NCBI RefSeq assembly: GCF_011764585.1
Contig: NZ_AP022853.1
Location: forward strand, 3,133,501-3,197,500
DNA length: 64,000 bases
Direction of reading: 5' to 3'
Source of the DNA: Sulfurimicrobium lacus
GTDB taxonomy: Bacteria > Pseudomonadota > Gammaproteobacteria > Burkholderiales > Sulfuricellaceae
In this document: one piece after another, positions 8,217 to 16,340 of the stretch
How positions within the stretch are numbered: the first letter of the stretch is position 1
How the letters are laid out: each line of letters begins with the position of its first letter
Program-made: the position numbers and the translations under genes
The notes under the pieces: generated by a model
Seen by the model: the letters and a program-made list of their open reading frames with translations, nothing else
Told to the model about the DNA's origin: nothing
The model's database searches: none

Positions 8217-8834
8217 TCAGTCTTCCGGATACTCGTCGTCGAACACCGGCAGCGACAGTTGCCAGTAGATCGCCGCGAGACGCACCGCCAGCACGGTCGC
8301 GGCGGGCAGCGGGACGAGCAGGCTGGGCGGGGCGTGCAGGTGCGCCAGGACGACGAACATCACGCCGCCGACCAGGCAGGCGGTGGCGTAGATTTCCCGC
8401 CGCAACACCAGCGGAATCTCCGCGCACAGCATGTCGCGCATGATGCCCCCGGCCACGCCGGTCATGATGCCCATGATGATCACCACGATATAGGGCGCGC
8501 CGAAGTCGAGCGCCTTGTTGGCGCCGATGATGGTGAACACCGCCAGCCCCATGGCGTCGGCCACCAGGAAAATCGCCGGCGGGATACGGCTGACGTGGGT
8601 CGCCGCGTAAAAAGTCCCCAGCGCAGCCAGACCGGCCACGTAGAGATAGAGCGGGTCGCTCACCCAGAACACCGGGTTGGCGCCGAGGATCACGTCGCGC
8701 AGCGTGCCGCCGCCGAGCGCCGAGACCATGGCCACCACCACCACGCCGAACAGGTCCATGCGCTTGCCGCCGGCGCTCAGCACGCCGGCCGAAGCGAACA
8801 CGGCGGTGCCGATCAGGTCGAGCTGGTAGATCAA
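8217..8834 (-). CDS. UPF0126 (YadS/YicG-like) membrane protein
   Basis: A protein of about 206 aa with some seven hydrophobic segments and two similar halves, each with a Gly-rich block (ALGGGTLRDVILG and GVAGGIMRDML). The two GGxxRD motifs are the signature of the UPF0126 family, which shares the TRIC-channel fold; an amino-acid or ion transport role has been proposed for relatives. The start is uncertain. The TTG at 8834 gives MIYQLDLIGTAVFASAG, the normal family N-terminus, with AGGTG upstream; the longer reading frame to 8894 runs back into leuA. It starts seven bases after the leuA stop and is probably co-transcribed with it. Confidence 0.85.
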   Translation of the reverse strand: MIYQLDLIGTAVFASAGVLSAGGKRMDLFGVVVVAMVSALGGGTLRDVILGANPVFWVSDPLYLYVAGLAALGTFYAATHVSRIPPAIFLVADAMGLAVFTIIGANKALDFGAPYIVVIIMGIMTGVAGGIMRDMLCAEIPLVLRREIYATACLVGGVMFVVLAHLHAPPSLLVPLPAATVLAVRLAAIYWQLSLPVFDDEYPED

Positions 8835-8841
8835 AACGCCG

Positions 8842-10377
8842 TCACACCTGCGGGTGCGCGCGCTCCAGCTTGCTGTGCAGCTTGTTGAGCGCATGCAGGT
8901 AGGACTTGGCCGAGGCGATCACGATGTCGGTGTCCGAACCCTGGCCGTTGACGATGCGCCCGCCCTTGGACAGGCGCACGGTCACTTCGCCCTGCGCGTC
9001 GGTGCCGCTGGTGATGTTGTTCACCGAATACAGTTGCAGCTCGGCGCCGCTCTTGACGATCGAGTCGATCGCCTTGAACGCCGCGTCCACTGGCCCGCCG
9101 CCGTCCGCTTCGGCCTGCTGTTCCGCACCGTTCACCGCCACCACCACCGTGGCGTGGGGCGTCTCGCCGGTTTCCGAACACACTTTCAGGGACACCAGCT
9201 TGAACTGTTCCTGCTCCAGCGTAGCGGCTTCGTCGCTCACCAGCGCCTGCAGGTCTTCGTCGAAAATCTCGTGTTTCTTGTCCGCCAGTTCCTTGAAGCG
9301 CGCAAAAGCACCGTTGAGCGCATCTTCCGAGGGCAGCTCGATGCCCAGTTCGGCCAGCCGGCTCTTGAAGGCGTTGCGGCCGGAATGCTTGCCCATCACC
9401 ATTTTGTTGGCGCTCCAGCCCACGTCCTCGGCGCGCATGATCTCGTAAGTTTCGCGGTGCTTGAGCACGCCGTCCTGGTGAATGCCGGACTCGTGGGCGA
9501 AGGCGTTGGCGCCGACGATGGCCTTGTTGGGCTGCACGGCAAAGCCGGTGACCGAAGCCACCAGGCGGCTGGCCGGCACGATCTGGGTGGTGTCGATCTG
9601 GGTGTCGCAGCTGAACACGTCCTGGCGCGTGCGCACCGCCATCACCACCTCTTCCAGCGAGGCGTTGCCCGCACGCTCGCCCAGGCCGTTGATAGTGCAT
9701 TCCACCTGGCGCGCGCCGTTGAGCACTGCGGCGAGCGAATTCGCCACCGCCAAACCGAGGTCGTTATGGCAATGCACCGAGAAAACCGCCTTGTCGGCAT
9801 TGGGAATGCGCTCGCGCAAGGTGGCGATCAAGTGGCCGAACTGTTGCGGCAGGTTGTAGCCCACGGTATCGGGAATGTTGAGCGTGCCGGCGCCGGCGTC
9901 GATCACCGCCTCCAGGATGCGGCACAGGAAATCAGGATCGGAACGGCCGGCATCCTCGGGCGAGAACTCGACGTTGTCGGTCCACTTGCGCGCCCATTTC
10001 ACCGCCTTGACCGCCTGCTCCACGACCTGGTCCGGGCTCATGCGCAGCTTCTTTTCCATGTGGATCGGCGAAGTGGCGATGAAGGTGTGGATACGGCCTG
10101 ATCTGGCGCCTTTCAGGGCTTCGCCGGCGCGGTCGATGTCGCGCTCCAGCGCGCGCGCGAGGCCGCACACCGTGCTGTCCCGGACGGCGTCGGCGACCGC
10201 CTTCACCGACTCGAAGTCGCCGTTGGACGCGGCCGGGAAGCCGGCTTCGATGACATCCACGCGCATGCGTTCCAGTTGCCTGGCGATACGCACCTTTTCT
10301 TCCCGCGTCATGGAAGCGCCGGGGCTTTGCTCACCGTCGCGCAAGGTGGTATCGAATATGATCAATTTGTCTTTCAT
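8842..10377 (-). CDS. leuA: 2-isopropylmalate synthase
   Basis: A 511-aa enzyme catalysing the first committed step of leucine synthesis, condensing acetyl-CoA with 2-oxoisovalerate. The N-terminus [18 protein letters not shown] is the HMGL-like catalytic signature; the metal-binding [14 protein letters not shown] and the [15 protein letters not shown] block follow. The C-terminal 120 residues form the LeuA regulatory domain that binds leucine for feedback control. I chose the ATG at 10377, with GGAG six to seven bases upstream, rather than the TTG four codons earlier. No leucine leader peptide was found. It is cytoplasmic and of full family length. Confidence 0.96.
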   Translation of the reverse strand: MKDKLIIFDTTLRDGEQSPGASMTREEKVRIARQLERMRVDVIEAGFPAASNGDFESVKAVADAVRDSTVCGLARALERDIDRAGEALKGARSGRIHTFIATSPIHMEKKLRMSPDQVVEQAVKAVKWARKWTDNVEFSPEDAGRSDPDFLCRILEAVIDAGAGTLNIPDTVGYNLPQQFGHLIATLRERIPNADKAVFSVHCHNDLGLAVANSLAAVLNGARQVECTINGLGERAGNASLEEVVMAVRTRQDVFSCDTQIDTTQIVPASRLVASVTGFAVQPNKAIVGANAFAHESGIHQDGVLKHRETYEIMRAEDVGWSANKMVMGKHSGRNAFKSRLAELGIELPSEDALNGAFARFKELADKKHEIFDEDLQALVSDEAATLEQEQFKLVSLKVCSETGETPHATVVVAVNGAEQQAEADGGGPVDAAFKAIDSIVKSGAELQLYSVNNITSGTDAQGEVTVRLSKGGRIVNGQGSDTDIVIASAKSYLHALNKLHSKLERAHPQV

Positions 10378-10506
10378 GACAGACTCCAAACAGGGAACGT
10401 TAAGGCTAGGGCCTGAAGCGGCGACGCTGCAGCCCTGAATGATAAAACTTTAGTGGACGGGAGAGAAAGAAATTAGCGCACGAAGCACGGCACGCGGCGG
10501 GTCGAA

Positions 10507-11190
10507 TCACTCGTCGTAGGCACGCAGTCTGGCGATGTCCTTGATGAGCACGTCCTTGCCTTTCACCTCGATCAAGCCGTCATCGGACAAATTGTGCAGA
10601 ATGCGGGAGAAGGTTTCCGGCGTGATGTTGAGATTGGAAGCGATCACGTTCTTGTTGGCCGGCAGACTGATCTGGATATCCTGTCCTTGCTGGACTTCCT
10701 CGAGGTCCTGCAACAGGTAGCCGATCACCCGTTGCGCGGAAGAGCGCAGGGAGAACGATTCCACGTAATGGATCAGGCGGTGCAGGCGGATGGAAAGTCC
10801 CGCCAGCATCTTGCGGCAGAAAGCCGGATCGCTGTCGATGCCGCCCAGAACCACGTTCTTGCTGATGTGCAGTGTCAGGGAATCGGTCAGCGTCTGGGCA
10901 TACACCGGGTACGGCTTGCCCATGAACATTACCGCCTCGCCGAAGCTCTGGCCCGGACCGAACAGCTCCACCACTTTCTCGATGCCCTGCGGTGAAGTCA
11001 GCGCCAGTTTGACCTGACCGTGAATCACCACGTAAAAACCGGTGGAAGGATCGCCGCGCTGGAACAGCACGTCGCCGCGCGCTAGGTGCAGTTCGCGCGT
11101 GCCCGCGGCGATGCGTTCGATTTCTTCCGGCGACATTTCCCGAAACAGGGGAATGTTTGCCAGGATGGCGGGTATTTTTACTGTGGACAA
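10507..11190 (-). CDS. Crp/Fnr-family transcriptional regulator without N-terminal iron-sulfur cysteines
   Basis: A 227-aa regulator. It has an N-terminal cyclic-nucleotide-type beta-roll (FYVVIHGQVKLAL, GPGQSFGEAVMF), a dimerisation helix (residues ~125-150) and a C-terminal winged helix with NLNITPETFSRILHNL as recognition helix. The E...SR pattern of that helix is what Fnr, Dnr and related proteins use to read TTGAT half-sites. The N-terminal Cys cluster of Fnr is missing, so it is more like Dnr/NnrR-type NO or redox regulators. The start is a TTG preceded by AAGGA at good spacing. It sits beside the class III RNR genes and may belong to the same low-oxygen response. Exact ligand unknown. 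Confidence 0.85.
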   Translation of the reverse strand: MSTVKIPAILANIPLFREMSPEEIERIAAGTRELHLARGDVLFQRGDPSTGFYVVIHGQVKLALTSPQGIEKVVELFGPGQSFGEAVMFMGKPYPVYAQTLTDSLTLHISKNVVLGGIDSDPAFCRKMLAGLSIRLHRLIHYVESFSLRSSAQRVIGYLLQDLEEVQQGQDIQISLPANKNVIASNLNITPETFSRILHNLSDDGLIEVKGKDVLIKDIARLRAYDE

Positions 11191-11236
11191 AGCGGTTCCT
11201 TAAAATCCCATGAAACGAATCATGCGGATTATAGGG

Positions 11237-11983
11237 TCAAGCGCCTCGAATGGAGAAGTGCTGAAACAAGGGCTGAAGCGCATCGCGCACGTCCGCCCAC
11301 AAAAAATCCCGGCCAGGCGCCATGTTCAGGCCCAAATCCGCGCAGCCCTGGGCGCGGAATTCCTGCAATACATAGCGCCGCACGCCCAGCGCGGCCAGCT
11401 CCCGGGCGAGCTCGACGAGTGGCGCGACGCCTAGCAAAGCGGGGTGCACGGTGGTACGGATTTCGTAGTCGACGCCGCTGTCGAGCAGCCGCATCAGACT
11501 TTCCCGCGCCCGCTCCCCGCTGCCCGGCACGCCGGTGATGCGATCGTAGTCGGCAAAAGGCGCCTTGATATCCATGCCCACCCAATCGAGTTCGGGGAGT
11601 ATTTCCACCAGTCGCGCCGGGTACGGCCCGGCGGTATGCAGGCCGAGCTTGAAGCCGAGCTCCCGCACCTCGCGGCAGGCCTGAACCAGCCCAGACTGCA
11701 GCGTGGGTTCCCCGCCGCTGAACACCACTGCGTCGAGCAGTCCCTGGCGCCGGTGCAGGAACGCCATCACGTCATCCCAGCCTTGCGTCGTCGCGCCGCC
11801 GCGGGGAATGAGATGCGGGTTATGGCAATAGCCGCACTGCCACGGGCAGCCTTGGCAAAACACCACCGCCGCGAGCAGGCCGGGGAAATCCGTGGTGGTG
11901 AGGGGCGTCAGCCCCCCCACTTGCAGGCTAGGCGGCAAGCTTGGCGCGCGATTCGCAGAAATACTGGCGCTCGTAGAATTCAC
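11237..11983 (-). CDS. nrdG: anaerobic ribonucleotide reductase activating protein
   Basis: A radical SAM activase that installs the glycyl radical on the class III ribonucleotide reductase. The CxxxCxxC cluster motif is CPWQCGYC (Cys46, 50, 53 from the longest start), followed by VVFSGGEPTLQ. At 248 aa it is longer than E. coli NrdG (about 154 aa) and resembles the longer proteobacterial NrdG type. The start is uncertain: the GTG at 11983 overlaps the small glycyl-radical gene by 56 bases, while the TTG at 11938 or the GTG at 11920 would give a conventional N-terminus just before VGGLTPLTTTDFPG. It follows nrdD and the small subunit gene in one operon. Confidence 0.93.
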   Translation of the reverse strand: MNSTSASISANRAPSLPPSLQVGGLTPLTTTDFPGLLAAVVFCQGCPWQCGYCHNPHLIPRGGATTQGWDDVMAFLHRRQGLLDAVVFSGGEPTLQSGLVQACREVRELGFKLGLHTAGPYPARLVEILPELDWVGMDIKAPFADYDRITGVPGSGERARESLMRLLDSGVDYEIRTTVHPALLGVAPLVELARELAALGVRRYVLQEFRAQGCADLGLNMAPGRDFLWADVRDALQPLFQHFSIRGA

Positions 11984-12119
11984 CTTTTTTGCCCACGTTG
12001 AAGGACGCCATCGGGCGGTGGTAGCCCATCACGCGCGTCCATACCTCACACGGCTGGCGTTCCTCGTCCTTGAGGGTGATTTCGGCTTGCAGGTTGGTTT
12101 GCTGGGACAGGTCGGTCAT
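11928..12119 (-). CDS. separate glycyl-radical domain of class III ribonucleotide reductase
   Basis: A 63-aa protein. Its core, VWTRVMGYHRPMASFNVGKK followed by GEFYERQYF, is the C-terminal glycyl-radical segment that in ordinary NrdD proteins follows the zinc site; the predicted radical residue is Gly32 in RVMGY. The upstream nrdD gene ends right after its zinc motif and lacks this segment, so the two genes together make up one complete NrdD. The ATG at 12119 has AGGAGAA about six bases upstream and lies 11 bases beyond the nrdD stop. It is presumably activated by NrdG and docks into the large chain, much as the small protein YfiD/GrcA repairs pyruvate formate-lyase. The split is read directly; the assembly model is inferred. 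Confidence 0.85.
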   Translation of the reverse strand: MTDLSQQTNLQAEITLKDEERQPCEVWTRVMGYHRPMASFNVGKKGEFYERQYFCESRAKLAA

Positions 12120-12130
12120 GGTGTTCTCCT

Positions 12131-14164
12131 TTAGGCTGCTTGTTTGCGTTTCTTGGCGATGATGTCCTCGTCGCACTTGGGACAGAACTTGTGCTCCCCG
12201 TCCAGATAGCCGTGCACCGGGCAAATCGAGAAGGTCGGCGTGATCGTGATGTAGGGCAGCCTGAAGCGCTCCAGCGAACGCTTTACCAGGTTCTTGCACG
12301 CTTCCGCGCTGGAAATGCGTTCCGTCATGTAGAGATGGAGCACGGTGCCGCCGGTGTATTTCTTCTGCAGTTCGTCCTGCCGCTCCAGCGCCTCGAACGG
12401 GTCATCGGTGAAGCCCACCGGCAACTGCGAGGAATTGGTGTAATACGGCATTTCCCGCGTGCCTGCCTGCAGAATGTCGGGGAAGCGCTTGCGGTCTTCC
12501 CTGGCGAAGCGATAGGTGGTGCCTTCCGCCGGCGTGGCTTCGAGGTTGTACATGTGGCCGGTTTCGTCCTGGAAAGCCAGCATCCGGGCGCGCACGTGGT
12601 CGAGCAGCCGTACCGCGAACGCGTGGCCGAACTCGCTGGTGATGTCATGTTCGTCGCCGGTGAAATTGCGGATCATCTCGTTGATGCCGTTCACCCCCAG
12701 TGTGGAGAAGTGGTTGCGCAGCGTGCCGAGATAGCGCTTGGTGTAGGGGAACAGGCCCGCGTCCATGTGGCGCTGGATGGTCTTGCGCTTGATTTCCAGG
12801 CTGTTCTTGCCGATCTCCAGCAGTTCGTCGAGGCGCGCCAGCAGGCCGGCCTCGTTGCCCTTGTAAAGAAAACCGAGACGCGCGCAGTTGATGGTGACCA
12901 CGCCAACAGAGCCGGTTTGCTCCGCGCTGCCGAACAGGCCGTTGCCGCGCTTGAGCAACTCGCGCAGGTCGAGCTGCAGGCGGCAGCACATGGAGCGGAT
13001 CATGTTGGGCTTGAGCTCGGAATTGATGAAGTTCTGGAAATACGGCAGACCGTACTTCGCCGTCATCTCGAACAGCAAGGTGGCGTTCTCAGATTCCCAG
13101 GGAAAATCCGGCGTCATGTTGTAAGTCGGGATGGGGAAGGTGAACACGCGGCCCTTGGCGTCGCCGGTGGTCATGACCTCGATATAGGCACGGTTGATCA
13201 TGTCCATTTCGACCTGCAATTCGCCGTAGGTAAACGACACTTCCTTGCCGCCGATGATCGGCACCTGGTCTTTCAAATCGTCCGGACAGGTCCAGTCGAA
13301 GGTCAGGTTGGTGAACGGCGTCTGCGTACCCCAGCGCGACGGCACGTTGAGGTTGTAGATCAGCTCCTGGATGTACTGCTTGACCTGCGTATAAGGCAGG
13401 TTGTCCTTGCGGATATAAGGCGCCATGTAGGTATCGAAGGAGCTGAACGCCTGCGCCCCGGCCCACTCGTTCTGCAGCGTGCCGAGGAAGTTGACGATCT
13501 GTCCCACGGCTGACGACATGTGCTTGGGCGGCCCCGCTTCGACCTTGCCCGGCACACCGTTGAGGCCCTCGGTGAGCAGGGTACGCAGCGACCAGCCGGC
13601 GCAGTAGCCCGCCAGCATGTCGAGATCGTGCACGTGGATGTCGCCCTCGCGGTGCGCCACGCCGACTTCCGGGGGGTAAACATGGTTGAGCCAGTAGTTC
13701 GCCACCACCTTACCCGAGACGTTGAGGATCAACCCGCCCAGGGAATAGCCCTGGTTGGCGTTGGCGTTGACGCGCCAGTCCAGTTGCTCGAGGTATTCGT
13801 TGATCGAGCTGCCTACATCTACCACCGTCTTGCGGTCCTGGCGCAGCTTGGCGTGCTGCTCGCGGTAAACGATGTAGGCGCGGGCGGTTTTGAGGTGGTT
13901 GGCGGAAATCAGCACCTGCTCGACCACGTCCTGGATGTTCTCGATGCTGGGCGGCTGGTTGCGGAACTTGTGAATCAAAACCTTGGCCACCTGGGCGGAC
14001 AGCAGTTCCGCCTCGCTGCCATCGAAATCGCCGCTGACGCTGCCGGCACGCGCGATGGCCGAGCGGATCTTGTCGCCGTCGAATACCGCCACCGAACCGT
14101 CGCGCTTGATGACGGCGCGCGGCAAACTCAACAATCTCTGCTCCCCTTCCTGCGGCAAATCCAT
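12131..14164 (-). CDS. nrdD: anaerobic ribonucleoside-triphosphate reductase, large chain
   Basis: A 677-aa class III ribonucleotide reductase, which makes deoxynucleotides without oxygen. Residues ~15-105 form an ATP-cone (AVIKRDGSVAVFDGDKIRSA) for allosteric control. The catalytic barrel follows, including GGLILNVSG and MCCRLQLDL. The C-terminus has a zinc motif CPVHGYLDGEHKFCPKC and then stops after KKRKQAA, without the glycyl-radical segment, which is encoded next door at 11928-12119. I chose the ATG at 14164 (GAGGAGG five bases upstream); in-frame sequence further out is non-coding. NrdR boxes upstream (14187-14233) indicate control by the NrdR repressor. Confidence 0.95.
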   Translation of the reverse strand: MDLPQEGEQRLLSLPRAVIKRDGSVAVFDGDKIRSAIARAGSVSGDFDGSEAELLSAQVAKVLIHKFRNQPPSIENIQDVVEQVLISANHLKTARAYIVYREQHAKLRQDRKTVVDVGSSINEYLEQLDWRVNANANQGYSLGGLILNVSGKVVANYWLNHVYPPEVGVAHREGDIHVHDLDMLAGYCAGWSLRTLLTEGLNGVPGKVEAGPPKHMSSAVGQIVNFLGTLQNEWAGAQAFSSFDTYMAPYIRKDNLPYTQVKQYIQELIYNLNVPSRWGTQTPFTNLTFDWTCPDDLKDQVPIIGGKEVSFTYGELQVEMDMINRAYIEVMTTGDAKGRVFTFPIPTYNMTPDFPWESENATLLFEMTAKYGLPYFQNFINSELKPNMIRSMCCRLQLDLRELLKRGNGLFGSAEQTGSVGVVTINCARLGFLYKGNEAGLLARLDELLEIGKNSLEIKRKTIQRHMDAGLFPYTKRYLGTLRNHFSTLGVNGINEMIRNFTGDEHDITSEFGHAFAVRLLDHVRARMLAFQDETGHMYNLEATPAEGTTYRFAREDRKRFPDILQAGTREMPYYTNSSQLPVGFTDDPFEALERQDELQKKYTGGTVLHLYMTERISSAEACKNLVKRSLERFRLPYITITPTFSICPVHGYLDGEHKFCPKCDEDIIAKKRKQAA

Positions 14165-14186
14165 GGCCCCTCCTCGATGAATGCAA

Positions 14187-14233
14187 ACACAATATGTTGT
14201 GATATTTTTCATCAAATATACGCCATGTTGTGT
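14187..14233. promoter_or_regulatory. tandem NrdR boxes
   Basis: Box 1, ACACAATATGTTGTGA (14187-14202), matches 14 of 16 positions of the NrdR consensus ACACwATATATwGTGT. Box 2 (14218-14233, ATACGCCATGTTGTGT) matches 11 of 16, mainly in its right half, and starts exactly 31 bp later, the spacing of paired NrdR sites. They lie 23 bp upstream of the nrdD start, where NrdR binding would block transcription when dATP/ATP signals sufficiency. Confidence 0.75.
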
Positions 14234-14255
14234 TGATGTCAACGGATTAGGAGAT

Positions 14256-14275
14256 ATTTTTATCCCGATAAAAAT
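14256..14275. promoter_or_regulatory. AT-rich perfect palindrome upstream of nrdD
   Basis: ATTTTTATC and GATAAAAAT form perfect 9-bp arms around two C residues. It lies about 92 bp upstream of the nrdD start and 22 bp beyond the second NrdR box. It resembles a dimer-binding operator; the binding protein is unknown and it does not match the Fnr/Dnr TTGAT-N4-ATCAA pattern. Confidence 0.4.
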
Positions 14276-14591
14276 CAACTTTTGATAGTGACTCAGGCGC
14301 AACTCTCGATATCCAACAGCGTCCTGCCGTTACGTGAGCGCACAGATGGAAGCGCCCCATTTTGAGTGTCGGAATTTTTTACAGTCTCGAATGAACGTCT
14401 TTCAAGACGAGCATTTCAAGCCAATGAAATAGATTATTAACTTACTGTAATTAAACATCATTAAATCCATGAGTTGGTGCTGGCATAGTTGGTGCTTATT
14501 GCTTCATGCCAACGGCAGTACGAGAGCAGTCTAGGGAGTACAGCAAACGTATCTGACCTAGTTTTCTAAAAATCACAAAAGGAGTATCAAC

Positions 14592-15428
14592 ATGAATATT
14601 CATTTTCGCTTGTTGAGCTTGGTCGCTGCGCTAGTAACCGCAGGCTCGCTCGCAGTAACTTCCGTCGATGCCAATGCCGCAGCCATCCACGACGCATCGT
14701 TATTTACGACGAATACCCTCGCAGCCAATGATGACGGCTCAACCGGTCAGGTCAACATGGGTTTCGGCATCAACTTCTTTGGCGTCAATTACAGCACCCT
14801 GTACGTCAATAACAATGGCAATGTAACCTTCAACGGTCCGCTTGGAACCTATACACCGTTCAGCCTCCTGTCCACCAGCACACCCATGCTGGCGCCCTTC
14901 TTTGCAGACGTGGACACGCGAGGTGCCGCTAGCAGCCTGGTTCAGTATGGTCAATCTACCTTGGATGGCCACAGCGCATTCGGAGTCAACTGGATTAACG
15001 TTGGCTACTACAACAGCCAATCAAACTTGCTCAACAGCTTTCAGCTCATTGTCTCCGACCGCTCCGACACAGGAGCCGGCAACTTTGACTTCCAGTTCAA
15101 TTACGACCAGATCCTGTGGGAAACGGGCAGCGCCAGCGGTGGCGTAGGTGGTTTCGGGGGTAGTTCCGCCCGTGCCGGCTGGTCTAATGGCGTTAGCGCA
15201 TCTCAGGAATTGGCCGGCTCTGCAGTAAACGGTGGCCTGCTCGACAGCAACCTCACGACTGGCCTGATACATAACTCGCTTAATTCCAATACATTGGGTC
15301 AATACAACTTCCAGGTTCGCAATGGTCAAGTCATTACCAACGACGTGCCTGAACCTGCCTCGCTGGCGCTGCTCGGCATCGGTCTGGCCGGTCTGGGTGT
15401 TGCGCGTCGTCGCAAAGCAAAAGCCTAA
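14592..15428 (+). CDS. PEP-CTERM sorted exported protein, nidogen-like
   Basis: A 278-aa secreted protein. It has an N-terminal signal peptide (to about residue 30, NANAAA) and a C-terminal PEP-CTERM tail: VPEPASLALLGIGLAGLGVARRR, that is the PEP motif, a hydrophobic helix and a basic end, which exosortase cuts. The body (GFGINFFGVNYSTLYVNNNG, MLAPFFADVDTRG) resembles the NIDO domain that begins nidogen and related adhesion proteins. Such proteins usually go to the cell surface or exopolysaccharide matrix. AGGAG lies just upstream of the ATG and a strong terminator follows, so it is a single-gene unit. The exosortase is not in this window. Confidence 0.88.
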   Translation: MNIHFRLLSLVAALVTAGSLAVTSVDANAAAIHDASLFTTNTLAANDDGSTGQVNMGFGINFFGVNYSTLYVNNNGNVTFNGPLGTYTPFSLLSTSTPMLAPFFADVDTRGAASSLVQYGQSTLDGHSAFGVNWINVGYYNSQSNLLNSFQLIVSDRSDTGAGNFDFQFNYDQILWETGSASGGVGGFGGSSARAGWSNGVSASQELAGSAVNGGLLDSNLTTGLIHNSLNSNTLGQYNFQVRNGQVITNDVPEPASLALLGIGLAGLGVARRRKAKA

Positions 15429-15450
15429 CCTGTCGGATTATTTGACAGCA

Positions 15451-15478
15451 AAACGGCGGCCTTGGCCGCCGTTTTTTT
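15451..15478 (+). terminator. rho-independent terminator after the PEP-CTERM gene
   Basis: The stem ACGGCGGCC/GGCCGCCGT around a TT loop is followed directly by a run of seven T residues. It starts 23 bases after the stop codon. Confidence 0.92.
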
Positions 15479-15617
15479 ATCCATGACGGCTTCGCCAACC
15501 AGCCGATCAGACAAATATCCTCAAAGCACTGACAGCACGCCCATCCGTCGTCGCACCTCCAGTTCATCCGCAATAGAAAAGGGCGCGCCGTCTGCGCGAA
15601 ATTAAGGAGGCGCTGGC

Positions 15618-16073
15618 TTAGTGCGTCACGCGCGTCACACCGCCGCCCGTCAAAATGCGCACCCTTTCTCCTGGATGGAACTGTTCATCCGCTTCCTGCG
15701 TCACGGCGATCATCCTGCCGCTATCCAGCGTGACGGTGATTTCCAGGCCCGGTTTTTTTGTCACCCCCTCTTCGATGGCAGAGCCGGCAAGCCCGCCCGC
15801 CACCGCACCGATGATGGCTGCGACGGTGCTACCCTTACCGCCGCCGATGTTACTGCCGGCAATCCCGCCCACTGCCGCACCCGCAACGGTACCCACCGGC
15901 GTCTTGGTACCTTCGAGTTGCACCTGACGTACGCTCTCTACCACACCCATTTGCACCTCCTGCGTCTGGCGTGCCTGCGAGCGGGAGTAAGCCCCACCCG
16001 ACATGCTCGAAGCACAGCCGCCAAGTGCTGCAGCCAACACGAGAAGCGCGCCGACAAGCTTTATTTTATTCAT
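15618..16073 (-). CDS. outer-membrane lipoprotein with glycine-zipper domain (SlyB/Pcp-like)
   Basis: A 151-aa lipoprotein: signal peptide, then lipobox LGGC with the lipidated Cys at about residue 20. Residues ~60-100 are a glycine-zipper region (GTVAGAAVGGIAGSNIGGG, AAIIGAVAGGLAG) that can insert in or lie against the membrane. The C-terminal part (ITVTLDSGRMIAVTQEAD, HPGERVRIL) is the small beta domain seen in SlyB-type 17-kDa lipoproteins. The ATG at 16073 has AAGGA upstream; an earlier in-frame ATG at 16097 is less likely. It stands alone, convergent with the PEP-CTERM unit. Function is probably envelope integrity. Confidence 0.88.
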   Translation of the reverse strand: MNKIKLVGALLVLAAALGGCASSMSGGAYSRSQARQTQEVQMGVVESVRQVQLEGTKTPVGTVAGAAVGGIAGSNIGGGKGSTVAAIIGAVAGGLAGSAIEEGVTKKPGLEITVTLDSGRMIAVTQEADEQFHPGERVRILTGGGVTRVTH

Positions 16074-16340
16074 GATTTTCCTTTCCAATTGATTCAAAAA
16101 TAGCGCCGGTCTCGATTGGTACGTGCGAACCAGCTACGCCTACTGTCAGTGCATCATATGACCATCTGAATTTTGGTTTAGTTTAACCATTGGACAAGAA
16201 TCCCGCATGTCCATATTTCCAGAAATATTCATTTTCAAGCCTGTCGTTCTGTCGCGCTACCGTGTCCGTTCACGCAAAGCCCACACCCGCAATACGGTTG
16301 AGCCATCTAACAGGATATGCTAGTCTCCTTGTCCTGAAAT
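16074..16340. other. 267-bp divergent intergenic region
   Basis: It separates the leftward lipoprotein gene from the rightward yhcC-ubiUVT operon and should contain both promoters. I see no gene, no Fnr-type TTGAT-N4-ATCAA site and no clear hairpin here. Confidence 0.5.

Noticed and set aside
14231-14243. Fnr-type site at GTTGATGTCAAC
   Set aside because: The half-sites are only two bases apart; Fnr/Dnr sites need four (TTGAT-N4-ATCAA).
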